Assembly (NCBI GenBank): GCA_027076405.1
Contig: JALTJN010000515.1
Coordinates: forward strand, 248,001-312,000
Direction of reading: 5' to 3'
DNA: 64,000 nt
DNA from: Chromatiales bacterium
GTDB taxonomy: Bacteria > Pseudomonadota > Gammaproteobacteria > UBA6429
Shown: in pieces, positions 63,076 to 64,000 of the stretch
How the letters are laid out: each line of letters starts with the position of its first letter
How positions within the stretch are numbered: position 1 is the stretch's first letter
The notes under the pieces: model-generated
The model's database searches: none
Seen by the model: only the letters and a program-made list of their open reading frames with translations
Told to the model about the DNA's origin: nothing
Translations under genes and position numbers: made by a program

Positions 63076-64000
63076 ATGTCTAAAATTATTTTACCTGGCC
63101 TAGAGCCAGAATCTTTATCTCGTCGTCGATTTGTTACCGGACTCGCTGCCGGAACAGCTCTAATGGGATTAGGTCTAAATGCAACGGCAAAATCAGCTGA
63201 GTCAATGCAAAGAATTCTTTCTTCAGCACCTGTGTTGAAAGGAACGCGTTTCGATCTAACTTACTCTGAAAGCAAAATCAATTTAACCGGTAATGAACGA
63301 ATTGCTACAGCGATTAATGGTTCGGTCCCTGCTCCGACATTACGCTGGAAAGAAGGTGATACCGTCACACTTAATGTGACCAACAATATGGCATACGATA
63401 CTTCGATACACTGGCATGGAATCATATTACCCAGTAATCAGGATGGTGTGCCTAACATCAGCGATGGGTTTAAAGGTATTAAACCGGGTGAAACCTTCAA
63501 TTATAAATTCCCTGTTATCCAAAGTGGTACCTACTGGTATCACAGCCACTCCGGCTTTCAGGAGCAAACTGGAGCTTATGGTGCCATCGTAATTGAACCT
63601 AAAGAACCTGCTCCCTACACCTACGACCGTGATTATGTTGTTATGCTTTCAGACTGGAGCGATGAAAACCCGAATGACATATACCATAAATTAAAAAAAC
63701 TCAGTCACTATTACAATTTTCGTGAACGTACCGTTAGCGAAGCAATGAAAGAAATTAGTGATAGTGGTTGGAAAAATTTTTGGTCAGCCCGTGGTATGTG
63801 GAATCAAATGCGTATGTCTGATCGTGATATTTCTGATGTAACAGGATATACCTATACTTTTCTGACAAATGGTCAAACACCTGACAATGGCTGGACCGGC
63901 TTATTCAAAAAAGGTGAAAAGGTTTTACTTCGCTTTATAAATGCTGCCGCAATGACCTTTTTTGATGTTCGAATACCCGGTTTAAAAATGACTGTCGTTG
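63076..64000 (+). CDS. copA: Multicopper oxidase CopA, cut by right edge
   Basis: At least 308 codons are open from the ATG at 63076 (AGGA upstream). The Tat signal SRRRFVTGLAAGTALMGLG exports a folded copper enzyme. The first cupredoxin domain has copper ligands in SIHWHGIILPSNQDGVPNIS and SGTYWYHSHSGFQEQTGAYG. The next part matches CopA-type oxidases (YDRDYVVMLSDWSDENPNDI). The product oxidises Cu(I) in the periplasm. The C-terminal copper sites lie outside the window, so the Met-rich region cannot be judged. This CopA is the oxidase, not the P-type ATPase of the same name. Confidence 0.94.
   Translation, partial: MSKIILPGLEPESLSRRRFVTGLAAGTALMGLGLNATAKSAESMQRILSSAPVLKGTRFDLTYSESKINLTGNERIATAINGSVPAPTLRWKEGDTVTLNVTNNMAYDTSIHWHGIILPSNQDGVPNISDGFKGIKPGETFNYKFPVIQSGTYWYHSHSGFQEQTGAYGAIVIEPKEPAPYTYDRDYVVMLSDWSDENPNDIYHKLKKLSHYYNFRERTVSEAMKEISDSGWKNFWSARGMWNQMRMSDRDISDVTGYTYTFLTNGQTPDNGWTGLFKKGEKVLLRFINAAAMTFFDVRIPGLKMTVV

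Overview
Organism: the window is a stretch of AT-rich chromosome from a motile gammaproteobacterium. The order cheY-cheZ-cheA-cheB-motC-motD-parC-parP-cheW-DUF2802 next to fliA, fleN, flhF, flhA and the type III export genes is the polar-flagellum arrangement known from Pseudomonas, Vibrio and Shewanella. FlhF, FleN, ParC and ParP all place or count polar structures. The blocks orn-M48 protease-cytochrome c-phhB-rsgA-motB-motA and ffs-dnaX-ybaB-recR are also gammaproteobacterial. The genus cannot be fixed from sequence alone; a marine or freshwater sulfur- or C1-metabolising lineage is only a guess. No tRNA, insertion sequence, phage or CRISPR array was seen. Layout, left to right: (1) 1-13.7 kb, an exopolysaccharide locus of the exosortase A (XrtA/PEP-CTERM) type on the minus strand: outer-membrane export lipoprotein, chain-length protein, a tyrosine-autokinase homologue that has lost its P-loop, an outer-membrane protein and an ATPase. 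These are followed at once by a nonribosomal peptide synthetase (A-MT-PCP) that runs off the left edge. A DnaJ-domain membrane protein, the initiating sugar transferase, an acyltransferase and galE lie beside it. The exosortase itself is not in the window. (2) 13.7-33.4 kb, one long minus-strand block of chemotaxis, polar-placement, stator, regulatory and flagellar export and switch genes from fliL down to DUF2802. A sigma-54-type promoter lies ahead of fliL and a sigma-28-type promoter ahead of cheY, so the block reads as a two-tier flagellar cascade with FliA encoded between them. (3) 33.6-43.6 kb, housekeeping genes (orn, Ste24-like protease, a small cytochrome c, phhB, rsgA), a second stator pair motAB with its own sigma-28-type promoter, an HDOD-GAF protein, recR, ybaB, dnaX and the 4.5S SRP RNA. 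(4) 43.7-49 kb, signalling: a multi-PAS hybrid histidine kinase, a low-molecular-weight tyrosine phosphatase and a membrane histidine kinase. (5) 49.2-57.1 kb, dapE followed by a tightly packed MoxR-DUF58-DUF4381-VWA-VWA/TPR-BatD operon. (6) 57.1-62.4 kb, a DUF302 protein, tsaB, an FHA protein, a YoaA/DinG helicase, an unassigned protein with a nuclease-like motif and a TPR lipoprotein. (7) 62.5-64 kb, copper resistance: a CopL-like protein and the start of the multicopper oxidase CopA, cut by the right edge. How it fits together: regions 2 and 3 supply almost the whole export gate, switch, two stators and the chemotaxis core of a single polar flagellum. Region 1 supplies a surface polysaccharide machine, possibly coupled to a peptide product. 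The points most worth following up are the NRPS joined to the XrtA locus, the P-loop-less kinase, a probable programmed frameshift site in dnaX, and the set of matching flagellar promoters.
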